A DNA stretch of 33,545 nt, taken from contig JAFUPU010000070.1 of the NCBI GenBank assembly GCA_017472635.1, positions 1 to 33,545 of the forward strand. The letters are read 5' to 3'. The DNA is from Bacteroidaceae bacterium (GTDB lineage Bacteria > Bacteroidota > Bacteroidia > Bacteroidales > Bacteroidaceae). A program made the position numbers and the translations under genes. Numbering within the stretch: the first letter of the stretch is position 1; each line of letters begins with the position of its first letter. Under the pieces are notes generated by a model. It made no database searches and had not been told where the DNA came from. It saw only the letters and a list, made by a program, of their open reading frames with translations. Below, piece after piece: positions 16,402-26,880 of the stretch.

Positions 16402-17907
16402 TCAATTCTCTCCATTAAGGATATCATTGCCGAAACGGGCTATACGCTCACTCATCTTACCCAAGAAACTGTTGCGGAACTTCTCGCGTTTTTCACGATC
16501 ACGACGCTCCTTCTCTTGCAAACGTTGCTGCTCTAACAGCTCTTTTTCGCGACGCATATTCTCTTCGCGAATCTGACGCTCTTTTTCAGCATCAGCCGCT
16601 TCTTGAGCAAGGCGGGCAGCTTCAGCCTCTTTCTGTGCCTCGAGCAGTTGTTGTGCAATCAGTGCTTCAGCAAGTTTTTCGTCTTGTGGAGTAGACTGTG
16701 GAGAAGCACTCTCGCCATCGCCGGCAAAAAGTCCGCCTGAAATCTCTATCTCACGACAATTTTCACGCGCTGCAGACAAGAGTCCCAACACCGTACACAG
16801 ACGACCATTGCGGGCAAGCATCTCGGGAGTAGTGCTTTCGACAGGCGTTACCACATAAGAGGCGAAACGATATTTCGAAAGCCCTGTCTTTTTAATAGCC
16901 AACTGCTCCAAACCACGCATAGCCGCACCTCCACCGGTGACAACCATACCTGAAAGCAACTTGTCGGCATACCCCGAAAGCTGTACCTGATGCCAAACGT
17001 TGGCTATAATCTCTTCTTGACGTCCCTCGATAATCTCACTCAGAAGACGGTCAGACACCTTTTTCCCACAAAGTGAAGTATATACGTAAGGTTGTGAATC
17101 AGAAGGGGTTTCTTCATCAATGTAGCAGGAACCATGCTCGACTTTAAGCTGCTCGGCAGAAGCATCTTCAAGTTGCAAGCTGCATATGTCACGATTGATA
17201 CTATCGCCACCCAAAGGTATTACCGCCAAATGACGCAGAATGTGATCTTTCCACACCTGTACGGTAGTGGTGGCTGCACCAAAGTCAACCAACACACAAC
17301 CGGCACGCAACTCAGCATCGGTAAGCACCACCTTGGCAAGAGCTATAGGACTGACCAAAAGATCGGCAATCTTGACATCGGCCTGTGCAAAGCTACGCTC
17401 AATCTTACTGCGTACCGAACCTCGTGCCACAACATTGACATAACGTGCCTCGATATGTGAAGCCATCACCCCCACCGGATCTGCCTGCAGACTGCTGCCT
17501 ACCTTATATTCTTGAGGAATCACCTCGAGCAATTCAGTTTCTCCGGTAACCGAAGTCTGATTGGTACGGGCAAGCGAGTCGACAATCTCTTTTGTAATCA
17601 ACGTCTCTTCACCCAATTGCTTTGAGACGACTCCACACACACTGTGCACCGACTGCCCACTGATGCCTACATAGACCTTGCCTATAGAAGCATCAAGCTG
17701 TGCCTCAAGCTTATTGACAATAGAAGTAATAGCCAACGCTGTCTTCTCGATGTTCAAGACCACCCCTTTGCGGATAGCAGCAGAGGCATCTTCACTTGCA
17801 TAGGCAAGCACACGCAGACTCCCATCGGCATTCTTTTGTCCGGCAACTCCCGTAATCCGGCTGGAACCCAGTTCTACAGCCACCATAAAGTCTTTTATCA
17901 TTCCCAT
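16402..17907 (-). CDS. ftsA: Cell division protein FtsA with coiled-coil C-terminal extension
   Basis: A 501-residue actin-like ATPase that tethers FtsZ to the membrane. It has the actin-fold phosphate motifs VELGSSRITG (11-20) and DFGAATTTVQVW, and the adenosine motif VVTGGGAAMRGLE. The SHS2 (1C) region, including VIPQEY, follows the first. After about residue 425 there is a strongly charged Ala/Glu/Arg coiled coil (EKERQIREENMRREKELLEQ), and the end, NSFLGKMSERIARFGNDIL, is amphipathic and suits membrane attachment. Typical FtsA is about 420 residues; the extension is usual in Bacteroidota. It starts 39 bases after ftsQ. Confidence 0.95.
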   Translation of the reverse strand: MGMIKDFMVAVELGSSRITGVAGQKNADGSLRVLAYASEDASAAIRKGVVLNIEKTALAITSIVNKLEAQLDASIGKVYVGISGQSVHSVCGVVSKQLGEETLITKEIVDSLARTNQTSVTGETELLEVIPQEYKVGSSLQADPVGVMASHIEARYVNVVARGSVRSKIERSFAQADVKIADLLVSPIALAKVVLTDAELRAGCVLVDFGAATTTVQVWKDHILRHLAVIPLGGDSINRDICSLQLEDASAEQLKVEHGSCYIDEETPSDSQPYVYTSLCGKKVSDRLLSEIIEGRQEEIIANVWHQVQLSGYADKLLSGMVVTGGGAAMRGLEQLAIKKTGLSKYRFASYVVTPVESTTPEMLARNGRLCTVLGLLSAARENCREIEISGGLFAGDGESASPQSTPQDEKLAEALIAQQLLEAQKEAEAARLAQEAADAEKERQIREENMRREKELLEQQRLQEKERRDREKREKFRNSFLGKMSERIARFGNDILNGEN

Positions 17908-17946
17908 ATTTTATTGTCGTATATATTTTTATTTCAAGTTTTTCTT

Positions 17947-18684
17947 TCATCTTCGGGTACAGATAATCTGATTGTCAAACTCGACATTGATTGCTGCATA
18001 TCGGTTCCACCCCACACGGTTCAACACCTTTTCATAGAACGTTTTTACCCGTTCAAGCTTATGCTCGACAGCACGCGGTTTTCCCAGATTTATCAGGTGA
18101 TTGCCCACACGAGGCACTAACTCCAATTCCCCCTCTGCTGTTACATTCACTTGTTCTATCTGATTGCCCCAGAAATCATCTTTTTGCAGCAATAAGGCAA
18201 GTTCATATAGTACAGTGGTTGCCACCTCATGAGTGATGTGCCCTGTAGCAACAGGTAACTGGGCAGCCCCTCCACCACTGGGCATGATATGTCCGCCCTT
18301 GTCTATGAAATAGCTGCTGCCCAAGTGGTCAATCACACGCATGACCGGACATCGTCCGTGTATATCCACACACACATATCCCGACAAAGACTTATAACAC
18401 TCGGCACGTTCGATGAAAGGATGCTTCTGAAGGGTTTGCTCAATCCGATAAAGCCGGATGCTGTCAAGCGGTTTTCCCAAGGGGCATTCGCCCAAGCGTT
18501 CTATCATCTCACGCACACCCTGTACTGACACAAAGCCACCTTCTGTACTATCAACAACTACCACCTGCACCCCCTTGCACAACCTGCCTTGAGGAGGGGT
18601 AGCCAACCAAATGACAGAAAAAGCCAAATAGGCAGTGACTACCAACAGAGCGAGTATGAGGAATATGCGTTTTATCATTGTCAT
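17947..18684 (-). CDS. ftsQ: Cell division protein FtsQ
   Basis: A 245-residue bitopic inner-membrane protein of the divisome. There is one N-terminal membrane segment (about 4-27, MIKRIFLILALLVVTAYLAF), followed by a periplasmic POTRA-like region (about 35-105: QVVVVDSTEGGFVS ... TLQKHPFIERAECYKSL) and the FtsQ beta domain. Sequence similarity in this family is low, so position (between murC and ftsA) is a strong part of the call. Its ATG overlaps the murC stop as ATGA, indicating translational coupling. Confidence 0.88.
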   Translation of the reverse strand: MTMIKRIFLILALLVVTAYLAFSVIWLATPPQGRLCKGVQVVVVDSTEGGFVSVQGVREMIERLGECPLGKPLDSIRLYRIEQTLQKHPFIERAECYKSLSGYVCVDIHGRCPVMRVIDHLGSSYFIDKGGHIMPSGGGAAQLPVATGHITHEVATTVLYELALLLQKDDFWGNQIEQVNVTAEGELELVPRVGNHLINLGKPRAVEHKLERVKTFYEKVLNRVGWNRYAAINVEFDNQIICTRR

Positions 18685-20060
18685 TCCAATATTCGGGTTA
18701 TATCTTGAGCCATATCTTCTATATCTCCGGCTCCCAATGTCACCAACACCTCCAGACCGTCATGAGCCTTTAGCAGGTCGAGGAGTTCATCTTTGCGACA
18801 CATTGTCTTTATGACACCTGCATCCAGGTGGTCATAGATAAGCTGGCTGGTCACTCCCGGAATAGGGAGTTCGCGCGCCGGATAAATATCAAGCAATATC
18901 ACTTCGTCAAAGAGCGAAAGGCTCTCGGCAAACTCTTGGTAAAAGTCACGTGTGCGGCTATAGAGATGAGGTTGGAATACTGCAGTAATCCGTTTCTCTG
19001 CATACAACTCTTTCAGCGAGAGGGCGCTTTGCCTGATTTCTGACGGGTGATGAGCATAGTCACTCAAATAGACCTTATCTGTTCTCTTGAGTTTAAAATC
19101 GAATCGGCGGTCAACCCCCCGGAATGTAGCCATTCCACGCTTGATATCCTCATCAGATACCCCTGCCAGTTGCGCCATAGCCATTGCAGCAATACCATTA
19201 TCGATATTGATGCTCACCGGCACACCCAAGTTGACATCATAAATATCACCCAAGGGCGAGTGATAGTCAAACCATATTTCACCCCCCCCTATACGTATAT
19301 TTCCGGCATGGAAATCTCCTTCTTCGCGACCATAGGTATATACCTTTACACCCGGTGCAGGTGAAGGAGTCAGGCTGACCTTGTGGTGCATTATCAGGTA
19401 TCCGCCTTGCCTTACAAGTGTTGTATAATGAACAAAACTCTCGATATAAGCTTCGGGGGTATGGTAAATGTCAAGATGGTCCGGTTCGGCAGAAGTGATT
19501 ACTGTCATAAAAGGCTGCAGGTGATGAAATGACCGGTCAAACTCGTCAGCCTCGACCACCACATAGTCACTATCTTTATCAAGCAGGCAGTTTGTTCCAT
19601 AGTTTTTGGATATTCCCCCCAAGAAAGCATCACACTTACAACTCTCTGACTGGTGGATGAGATGAGCCAACATAGTCGATGTTGTAGTCTTTCCATGCGT
19701 TCCGGCTACACACAAGGCCTTCTCTGCACGGGTAATCAGCCCCAACACTTGGGCACGCTTCATAAGCTGGAACCCCTGATTAGTGAAATACACCAACTCG
19801 GCATGTGTCTCCGGTATAGCCGGTGTATAAATGACCAATACCGAATCATGGTCACCCCGACAATATGCCGGTATCTGCTCTACACTCTCGTGATAGTGTA
19901 TTTCAGCTCCTTCTGTCTCAAGGCGAGCGGTGAGTTCGCTGGGCGAGCGATCATACCCGGCAACCCGCTTGCCTTTTGCCATGAAATAACGGGCAATAGC
20001 ACTCATACCTATTCCCCCAATTCCAATAAAATATACGCTCTTTACCTGCTCCAAATCCAT
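18681..20060 (-). CDS. murC: UDP-N-acetylmuramate--L-alanine ligase
   Basis: A 459-residue cytoplasmic ATP-dependent ligase that adds L-Ala to UDP-MurNAc. The start is set at the ATG at 20060 (MDLEQVKSVYFIGIGGIGMS); the in-frame codon at 20066 is TTG. The N-terminal Rossmann motif GIGGIGMS is at about 13-20, the ATP-binding GTHGKTTT at 120-127, and the C-terminal domain contains DYAHHPSEI, typical of MurC. It sits 103 bases after murG and overlaps ftsQ by four bases. Confidence 0.97.
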   Translation of the reverse strand: MDLEQVKSVYFIGIGGIGMSAIARYFMAKGKRVAGYDRSPSELTARLETEGAEIHYHESVEQIPAYCRGDHDSVLVIYTPAIPETHAELVYFTNQGFQLMKRAQVLGLITRAEKALCVAGTHGKTTTSTMLAHLIHQSESCKCDAFLGGISKNYGTNCLLDKDSDYVVVEADEFDRSFHHLQPFMTVITSAEPDHLDIYHTPEAYIESFVHYTTLVRQGGYLIMHHKVSLTPSPAPGVKVYTYGREEGDFHAGNIRIGGGEIWFDYHSPLGDIYDVNLGVPVSINIDNGIAAMAMAQLAGVSDEDIKRGMATFRGVDRRFDFKLKRTDKVYLSDYAHHPSEIRQSALSLKELYAEKRITAVFQPHLYSRTRDFYQEFAESLSLFDEVILLDIYPARELPIPGVTSQLIYDHLDAGVIKTMCRKDELLDLLKAHDGLEVLVTLGAGDIEDMAQDITRILE

Positions 20061-20163
20061 ATACAATTCACAATCTTGACAATTTACTTTCCAAAAGGCT
20101 GATAAGAGCTATGCCTGAATAATCAGTTCGCTCCTGTCATCAGCTTTGCAGTCTTGTGTTACT

Positions 20164-21321
20164 TTAACTCTTCATTTCATTTTCAGCCAACGAATACACC
20201 AATGCGGCTATCTCATGAGCAGCCTCAGGCTTTGCCATCTGACGTATCTGTTCTGAAAGTTTCTTCAGCAACTCGTGATCTTTCACGGTCTCTATAGCCA
20301 ATGGCAGCAGTTTGCCGACCGCCGCCTCTTTGTCTGCAAGGAAAAGAGCCGCTCCCCGGTCTGTAAGTGCCTGCGCATTTTTTGTCTGATGATCTTCAGC
20401 TACATTAGGAGAAGGTATCAATATCGCAGGCTTTTCCAAGAGACAGAGTTCAGAGATCGAACCGGCTCCGGCACGCGAGACGACCAAATCTGCCGCCGCA
20501 TAGGCAAGCCCCATATCGGGGATAAAGTCTTTGACCTGTAACATCGGCATCGGGGTGTTTTCAGCAAGACGCTGCACTATTTGACCATGATAATACTTAC
20601 CGGTCTGCCATATCACCTGCACGTCAGCCTGTGGGATAAGATGCATGCCTGCCATCATGCCCTCATTGATAGAGCGTGCCCCAAGACTTCCTCCCAAGAC
20701 CAGGATTACCGGTTTGGTGGGATCAAGTCCCATAGCAGCAACAGCCTCATCCCTGACAAGACGGGCTTTTGCATGCACAAGTTCTTCGCGCACGGGGTTT
20801 CCGGTCAACACTATTTTGTCTTTACTAAAGAAACGTTGCATACCTTCATAGGCTACACAGATGCATTTGGCGCTACGCCCCAGTATGCGGTTGGTAACTC
20901 CTGCATATGAGTTTTGCTCTTGTATCAATGTGGGAATTCCCATCCAAGCCGCCATCTGCAGTGTAGGCGCACTGGCATATCCACCTACGCCTACCACTAC
21001 CTGTGGTCTCCATCGTCTGATGATGCTGCGAGCTGCCCAAAAACTCTTCAGCAGTTTTGCAATCACGACCAGATTTTTAAGCGGATTTTTCCGGTCAATA
21101 CCTGCTACCGGCAGTCCCTCAATGCTATATCCGGCTGCCGGCACACGCGTCATTTCCATTCTTCCCTGTGCTCCTACGAAATGTAGTTGGATGTCCGGAC
21201 ATCTTTTTTGCAATGCCTTTGCTATAGCCAATGCCGGGAAGATGTGTCCGCCTGTTCCACCTCCGCTCACCAACACCCTCATCGGAGTGTCCATATTTTG
21301 AGTATGTTTTTGTTCTGCCAT
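20164..21321 (-). CDS. murG: UDP-GlcNAc:undecaprenyl-PP-MurNAc-pentapeptide transferase
   Basis: A 385-residue peripheral membrane glycosyltransferase that converts lipid I to lipid II at the inner face of the membrane. The start is the ATG at 21321; the codon just before it is GTG. It has the GGGTGGHIFPALAIA loop (about 20-34), a second Rossmann half beginning LVLGGSLGARSIN, and the UDP-GlcNAc-binding RAGAGSISELCLLEKPAILIP-type segment. The N terminus is about 12 residues longer than most MurG (MAEQKHTQNMDTPMRVLVSG), so an internal ATG (MRVLVSG) is possible. It lies between ftsW and murC. Confidence 0.96.
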   Translation of the reverse strand: MAEQKHTQNMDTPMRVLVSGGGTGGHIFPALAIAKALQKRCPDIQLHFVGAQGRMEMTRVPAAGYSIEGLPVAGIDRKNPLKNLVVIAKLLKSFWAARSIIRRWRPQVVVGVGGYASAPTLQMAAWMGIPTLIQEQNSYAGVTNRILGRSAKCICVAYEGMQRFFSKDKIVLTGNPVREELVHAKARLVRDEAVAAMGLDPTKPVILVLGGSLGARSINEGMMAGMHLIPQADVQVIWQTGKYYHGQIVQRLAENTPMPMLQVKDFIPDMGLAYAAADLVVSRAGAGSISELCLLEKPAILIPSPNVAEDHQTKNAQALTDRGAALFLADKEAAVGKLLPLAIETVKDHELLKKLSEQIRQMAKPEAAHEIAALVYSLAENEMKS

Positions 21322-21365
21322 CACGTATATCGAATTAAAAAACTACAATCTGTCCAATCTTGTCA

Positions 21366-22622
21366 TCAATTTCTTGGTTCATCATTACTATCAACTACCA
21401 ATCCGGTCGTATCCTCATCACTCACAACCGCTTCAATCTCTTGTTGAGCAGTCTGTTTCCTAAGCTGCTCCACATAGCGACTTACCCCCAATATCAAACC
21501 TATGTACACACAGTTTACCAGGGTAGACGTTCCTCCTTTACTGATCAAAGGCAAAGGTTGTCCGGTTACAGGGAAGAGCCCCACAGCCACCATCATGTTC
21601 AGCAATGCTTGCGCCACAAACAGCAACGCTATCCCCATTATCATGAACGACAGATATTTCTTGTCGCACTGTGCAGCAATACGCCCCACGCGTATAAGTA
21701 ATATTATATAAAGGAATATGACCATTCCTCCTCCCAAGAGTCCCAACTCTTCAATGATGATGGCAAAAATAAAATCAGAAAAAGCTTGTGAAAGGAAGTC
21801 TCTTTCTACCGAGTTCCCTGGCATTTTGCCAAACAAGTTACTGCTGGCTATAGCTATATGCGCATGGGCTGTTTGTGCCTTTTCATTGATATCGTACTCC
21901 ATAGGAGGCACTCGCTCTGGGGCTATAAACTCAGTCACACGTGCTTTCCACACCGGTACCCGATGTGCCATAGGTACCTTACGCCATGTATCATCGGGTA
22001 CACTCCATGCCACTGTTGCTGCAGTTACGACCAACAACACCAATCCTGCAACCAGCCTTCCCCATTGTTTGAAAGGTACTCTGCCTACCACCATCATCAG
22101 GATGCATACGGCAAACAGCAACGCTCCGGTTGAGAAGTTTTCAGGTAAAATCAGTGCGCATACCCCCCCTCCGGTAAGCATGATATATTTGAAGGCTTTA
22201 GGATGTGCACTACCATCCGCCTGCTGCAACATTGATAATATCAGCGCCACCGATGTCACAACTGCCATTTTTCCAATCTCTGATGGTTGAAACTGAATGC
22301 CTGCAATCGTCATCCAACGAGCTGCAGAGTTAACCTTATCAGCAGTAAACATAGTCACCACCAGCAATACGACCGAAACCGGTAACGTTACGACCGGTAT
22401 CAACCGATAAAGCTTGTGAGGCAACTTGTGTACAGCCACCACCACAGCACAACCTACCAACAGGAACAGACAATGCTGTGAGATAGGAGCCAAATGATCG
22501 CCACTCTTATAAGTAAGCGTACTGGCAGCACTGAAGACCTCCACGATTGATATCATACATAACAACATGAAGATTATCCATATCACCTTGTCACCACCGA
22601 ATAAAGATTTTATCAGATCCAT
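21366..22622 (-). CDS. ftsW: SEDS-family peptidoglycan polymerase FtsW
   Basis: A 418-residue polytopic inner-membrane protein (about 9-10 membrane segments) that polymerises lipid II during septation, working with FtsI. The SEDS signature DFIFAIIIEELGLLGG is present, as is a C-terminal PLISKGGTSTL segment. The extended periplasmic loop before that signature holds the VPPMEYDINEKAQTAHA region. The C terminus is hydrophilic and acidic (about 390-418). It lies 44 bases after murD and 44 before murG, consistent with the dcw assignment rather than RodA. Confidence 0.95.
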   Translation of the reverse strand: MDLIKSLFGGDKVIWIIFMLLCMISIVEVFSAASTLTYKSGDHLAPISQHCLFLLVGCAVVVAVHKLPHKLYRLIPVVTLPVSVVLLVVTMFTADKVNSAARWMTIAGIQFQPSEIGKMAVVTSVALILSMLQQADGSAHPKAFKYIMLTGGGVCALILPENFSTGALLFAVCILMMVVGRVPFKQWGRLVAGLVLLVVTAATVAWSVPDDTWRKVPMAHRVPVWKARVTEFIAPERVPPMEYDINEKAQTAHAHIAIASSNLFGKMPGNSVERDFLSQAFSDFIFAIIIEELGLLGGGMVIFLYIILLIRVGRIAAQCDKKYLSFMIMGIALLFVAQALLNMMVAVGLFPVTGQPLPLISKGGTSTLVNCVYIGLILGVSRYVEQLRKQTAQQEIEAVVSDEDTTGLVVDSNDEPRN

Positions 22623-22666
22623 CTAAAAAACGACAATTAAAATTATAACTTATTCAGGTATTACCC

Positions 22667-24028
22667 TCATCTGTTCCGCAGTTCTTCGACACATGCCTTA
22701 AACTTCTGTCCCCTGTCTTCATAACTGGTAAACAGGTCAAAACTGGCACAACAAGGACTCAACAACACCACATCTCCTTCCACGGCTTCACCATAAGCGG
22801 CATTCACCGCATCCACCATTGAATGTACTTCATGTACGGGCAGACCCAACGGGTCAAACACACTATGCAGTTTCTCATTGTGCAATCCCATATACACCAA
22901 CGCCTTGCATTTCTCTTTTACCAATGGAATTATTTCAGCATAATCATTTCCCTTGTCTTTTCCACCTAATATCAATATGGTAGGTTTCGTCATGCTATGC
23001 AACGCATACCATGCCGAATTCACATTCGTGGCTTTCGAGTCGTTGATAAACTCGACTCCTTTTACCATACCCACCTTTTCAAGGCGGTGTTCCACTCCTT
23101 TAAACGTACCCAAGGCTTCGCGAATAACATCACTGCGTACTCCCGACACCAATGCTGACAATCCGGCAGCCATCGAATTATAGTAGTTATGTACACCGGT
23201 GAGTGCCAAGTCTTCCAATTCCATATTAAAAGCCACGGGTCTGTCCCAATAAAGTTTTTCTCCATCCGTCCAAGCCGCAACATCTCTTTCACCAGTTTCA
23301 GCAGCGAACGGATAAAGTGCAGCTTCCACCTCTGAAGCCTTCTCCTTCAGACGTCCTCCAATAATCGGGTCGTCAGCCCAATATACCAATGCATCACCCG
23401 GCTGCTGGTTCTGCACGATACGCAATTTGGCATCCACATAACGCATCATTTCGCCTCCATAGCGATCAAGATGGTCAGGACTCACATTCAACAATACGGC
23501 TACATGTGCCCTAAAATCATACATCCCTTCAAGTTGAAAACTGCTTAACTCTACAACATAACATGCATGATCACCCGCTGCCACCTGACGTGCCAAACTA
23601 CAACCTACATTACCGGCTAATGCGACATCTACACCCGCAGCCTTCAAAATATGATATACCAATGACACCGTAGTAGTCTTGCCATTGCTTCCTGTCACAC
23701 ATATCATCCGTGCCTGGGTATAACGACCTGCAAACTCTATTTCAGATATCACCGGTATTCCACAAGCCTTCACCTCCTTCATCACCGGTGTTTCATCTGC
23801 TATGCCCGGACTTTTTATTACCTCTACAGCTTGTTCAAGCCACCACTTGCTATGCCCCCCCTCTTCGTATGAGATTCCATGGGCTTCCAGTTCCTGCTTG
23901 TATCGCTCGGCTATGTTACCTGCATCAGACACGAATACATCCATCCCTTTAGCTACGGCTAACAACGCTGCTCCCACACCACTTTCACCGGCTCCGAGAA
24001 TTACTATCAATTTCCTATTCTTTTCCAT
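22667..24028 (-). CDS. murD: UDP-N-acetylmuramoyl-L-alanine--D-glutamate ligase
   Basis: A 453-residue Mur ligase that adds D-Glu to UDP-MurNAc-L-Ala. The N-terminal Rossmann motif ILGAGESGVGA is at 10-20, the ATP loop TGSNGKTT at 112-119, and the central HNYYNSMAA and C-terminal SPCCASFDLFTSYEDRG motifs are those of MurD. Full length. It lies 75 bases after mraY and begins at a plain ATG. Confidence 0.97.
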   Translation of the reverse strand: MEKNRKLIVILGAGESGVGAALLAVAKGMDVFVSDAGNIAERYKQELEAHGISYEEGGHSKWWLEQAVEVIKSPGIADETPVMKEVKACGIPVISEIEFAGRYTQARMICVTGSNGKTTTVSLVYHILKAAGVDVALAGNVGCSLARQVAAGDHACYVVELSSFQLEGMYDFRAHVAVLLNVSPDHLDRYGGEMMRYVDAKLRIVQNQQPGDALVYWADDPIIGGRLKEKASEVEAALYPFAAETGERDVAAWTDGEKLYWDRPVAFNMELEDLALTGVHNYYNSMAAGLSALVSGVRSDVIREALGTFKGVEHRLEKVGMVKGVEFINDSKATNVNSAWYALHSMTKPTILILGGKDKGNDYAEIIPLVKEKCKALVYMGLHNEKLHSVFDPLGLPVHEVHSMVDAVNAAYGEAVEGDVVLLSPCCASFDLFTSYEDRGQKFKACVEELRNR

Positions 24029-24103
24029 TTCCTGTTTTCTTAAACTTTAACCCTTTGGGGGATGAACCAGAAGATACACCTCCGGTTCCCTTTTTCTTTC
24101 ACA

Positions 24104-25378
24104 CTATCTTATTTTCAATGTTATAATTGTCAAAGCTGCCAACACGATGGTGACAATCCAAAATCTCACGGTTATTTTCGATTCATGAAATACAGCAGTC
24201 GGTTTGGTCACCAAATAGCGACATTCAGGGTCAAGCGACTGTATCGGAGTGCGAAAATGATCGTGAATAGGCGTGCGTTTGAATATCCGCCTTTTCACTC
24301 CTTTTTGCTTTCCTGTCTTAAAATATCTCACTTGCATTATCACCGATAAGTTTTCAACCAAAAATACACCACACAACAAAGGAATCAACAATTCCTTGTG
24401 TATGATGATGGCAAACACAGCTATCACTCCACCAATCGTCAAGCTACCTGTATCTCCCATAAACACTTGTGCCGGATAAGCATTGTACCACAAGAAACCT
24501 ATCAACGCTCCTACAAAGGCACAGATAAACACCACTAGTTCCTCTGATCCGGGAATAAACATCAGATTCAGATATCGGGCATACACCACATGACTTGACA
24601 CATATGCCAAAATACCTAATGTCGCCCCTATTATCACAGAATTGCCGGCTGCCATTCCGTCCATCCCATCATTCAGGTTGGCACCATTAGACACAGCAGT
24701 AACAACCAATACCGTCACTATCACAAATAATATCCATCCACCGGTCTGTGCCAACTCATCATCTAAGAACCACAACAAATCCGCATAGTCAAAATTATTG
24801 TTCTTCACAAAAGGTATCGTCGTTTTTGTCACTTTCTGCGCTTCACTCTGGTGTACCACTTCCACTTTTCCACTAATACTATCTGCTACTTCAATATTCT
24901 CTTTTATCACTACATCCGGACTCAAATAGAGTGTCAAGCCAACTATCAGCCCCAATCCGACCTGTCCCACAATCTTACACCAACCATGCAATCCTTCTTT
25001 GTTACGATGGAATATTTTTATATAATCATCTGCAAAACCCAATGCTCCTAACCATACCGTAGTTATCAGCATCAACTGCATATATATATTATCAAGTCTG
25101 CCCAAAAGCAGGCAAGGCAACAAAATTGAGACTATGATAATGACACCTCCCATCGATGGCACATGCTGTTTGGTTACGCCAAACGGGTCTATAGCCGCAT
25201 CACGTTGTGTCTCGGTTATCTGTTTTTTACGCAAATAAGTAATAAAATGGCTACCAAACACCGTCGATACAAGCAACGATATAATTACAGCCATCAACGA
25301 ACGAAAAGAGACATAAGCAAACATACCAGCTCCTGGCACATCCAACTCATGCAAATATTCAAATAGGTTATATAACAT
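24104..25378 (-). CDS. mraY: Phospho-MurNAc-pentapeptide translocase
   Basis: A 424-residue integral membrane enzyme that joins phospho-MurNAc-pentapeptide to undecaprenyl phosphate (lipid I). It has the SMGGVIII motif (75-82), the catalytic DDY at 117-119 (FADDYIKI), NLNDGMDGMAAG, and the cytoplasmic loop RRIFKRTPIHDHF near the end. It is longer than the ~360 residues of E. coli MraY owing to an inserted hydrophilic region (about 150-215: LSPDVVIKENIEVADSISGK... ), as usual in Bacteroidota. It is 32 bases from murE. Confidence 0.97.
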   Translation of the reverse strand: MLYNLFEYLHELDVPGAGMFAYVSFRSLMAVIISLLVSTVFGSHFITYLRKKQITETQRDAAIDPFGVTKQHVPSMGGVIIIVSILLPCLLLGRLDNIYMQLMLITTVWLGALGFADDYIKIFHRNKEGLHGWCKIVGQVGLGLIVGLTLYLSPDVVIKENIEVADSISGKVEVVHQSEAQKVTKTTIPFVKNNNFDYADLLWFLDDELAQTGGWILFVIVTVLVVTAVSNGANLNDGMDGMAAGNSVIIGATLGILAYVSSHVVYARYLNLMFIPGSEELVVFICAFVGALIGFLWYNAYPAQVFMGDTGSLTIGGVIAVFAIIIHKELLIPLLCGVFLVENLSVIMQVRYFKTGKQKGVKRRIFKRTPIHDHFRTPIQSLDPECRYLVTKPTAVFHESKITVRFWIVTIVLAALTIITLKIR

Positions 25379-25410
25379 ATATTTAAAATTGAGTAATTAC
25401 AACTTGATTG

Positions 25411-26865
25411 TCAGGACATGTATTCCTGCAGCACTTCCTTGTCGTCAAAATGATGACGCACGCCCGCTACCTCCTGGTACTTCTCATGTCCTTTTCCTGC
25501 CACCAATATCACATCACCTTTTTTTGCCAATAAGCATGCTGTCTGTATGGCTGTACGTCTATCCACAATTTGCAGCACTTTGTTCCTTTCGCTTTCTTCC
25601 ACCCCTGCCATCATATCAGCTATAATATCTGTGGGATTCTCATCACGCGGATTATCCGATGTGATTATCACTTTATCACTCCGCAATACAGCCTCATGAG
25701 CCATCAACGGACGTTTTCCTTTGTCACGATTTCCTCCTGCACCTACTACTGTGATGATCTCTCCCGACTTTCCGGCCTGCACACTTTTTATCGTATCTAA
25801 CACATTAGCCAATGCATCGGGGGTATGAGCATAGTCCACAATAGCCGTAAAACCCTTATCAGAAAAAACCTGTTCAAATCGACCTTCTACCGGTGTCAAC
25901 ATACTCAACACCTCCAATACTTCCATCTTCGATTTTCCTAACAACCTGGCTCCGGCATATACAGCCAACAGATTAGAAGCATTAAAACGCCCTGTAAAAT
26001 GCACTGCCACTTCTGTACCATCCACTTCCAACAACATCCCGTTCAAATGGTCCTCAAGTACACGCCCTTTAAACTCACAAACACGTTCTAATGAATATCC
26101 TGCTACCGAATGGACCATTGTGTTCTGCAACATCACTTTCCCATGCTTGTCATCATAGTTTGTCAATGCAAAAGCATCTTTAGGAAGATGATCGAAAAAT
26201 TCCTTCTTCGCTCTCAAGTAATTATCAAATGTTTTATGATAATCCAAATGGTCACGGGTGAGGTTCGTAAAAATACCTCCGGCAAAACACAATCCGCCTA
26301 TACGATGTTGGACTACAGAATGTGAGCTAACCTCCATAAAAACATATTCCAAACCTGCTGAAGCCATTTTATGCAACAGCTTGTTTAACGTTATAGCATC
26401 CGGAGTTGTATGAGTTGTCGGATAAGCCTCTTCATTCACATAATTGCAAACAGTAGAAATTAATCCCACCCGATGTCCTAACTTCAGGAACAGTTTATAG
26501 AGCAATGTCGCTATGGTTGTTTTTCCATTGGTTCCTGTCACTCCTACGAGTTTCATCTTTCCTGTCGGATCTCCATAAAAACGTGAAGCCAAAGGACCAA
26601 CCAGTTTCTCGGTATCAAGAGCTTTCACATACACCACCTTCTCATTCAGTGTTGTTGGCATCTCTTCACACAAAACGGCTACAGCACCTGCTTTTATTGC
26701 TTTCTCTATATAAGCGTGTCCATCAGTCAAGGAACCTTTTACTGCAACAAACAGATGCCCAGGTGCAACTTTTCTTGAGTCTATCTCTATCCCAGTCACC
26801 TCTATATCGTCTCCACCACATACTTCAACAACGCTCACAGTTTTTATCAACTCACCAAGTTTCAT
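25411..26865 (-). CDS. murE: UDP-MurNAc-tripeptide synthetase, meso-diaminopimelate type
   Basis: A 484-residue cytoplasmic ligase that adds the third stem residue. The ATP loop GTNGKTT is at 111-117, HTTPDA follows with the substrate-binding region, [10 protein letters not shown] is the conserved MurE central motif, and SDNPRDENP (DNPR at 404-407) is the signature of the meso-DAP-specific enzyme, so the stem peptide is predicted to contain meso-DAP. It starts 15 bases after ftsI. Confidence 0.97.
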   Translation of the reverse strand: MKLGELIKTVSVVEVCGGDDIEVTGIEIDSRKVAPGHLFVAVKGSLTDGHAYIEKAIKAGAVAVLCEEMPTTLNEKVVYVKALDTEKLVGPLASRFYGDPTGKMKLVGVTGTNGKTTIATLLYKLFLKLGHRVGLISTVCNYVNEEAYPTTHTTPDAITLNKLLHKMASAGLEYVFMEVSSHSVVQHRIGGLCFAGGIFTNLTRDHLDYHKTFDNYLRAKKEFFDHLPKDAFALTNYDDKHGKVMLQNTMVHSVAGYSLERVCEFKGRVLEDHLNGMLLEVDGTEVAVHFTGRFNASNLLAVYAGARLLGKSKMEVLEVLSMLTPVEGRFEQVFSDKGFTAIVDYAHTPDALANVLDTIKSVQAGKSGEIITVVGAGGNRDKGKRPLMAHEAVLRSDKVIITSDNPRDENPTDIIADMMAGVEESERNKVLQIVDRRTAIQTACLLAKKGDVILVAGKGHEKYQEVAGVRHHFDDKEVLQEYMS

Positions 26866-26880
26866 AACTTTTATCTTTTA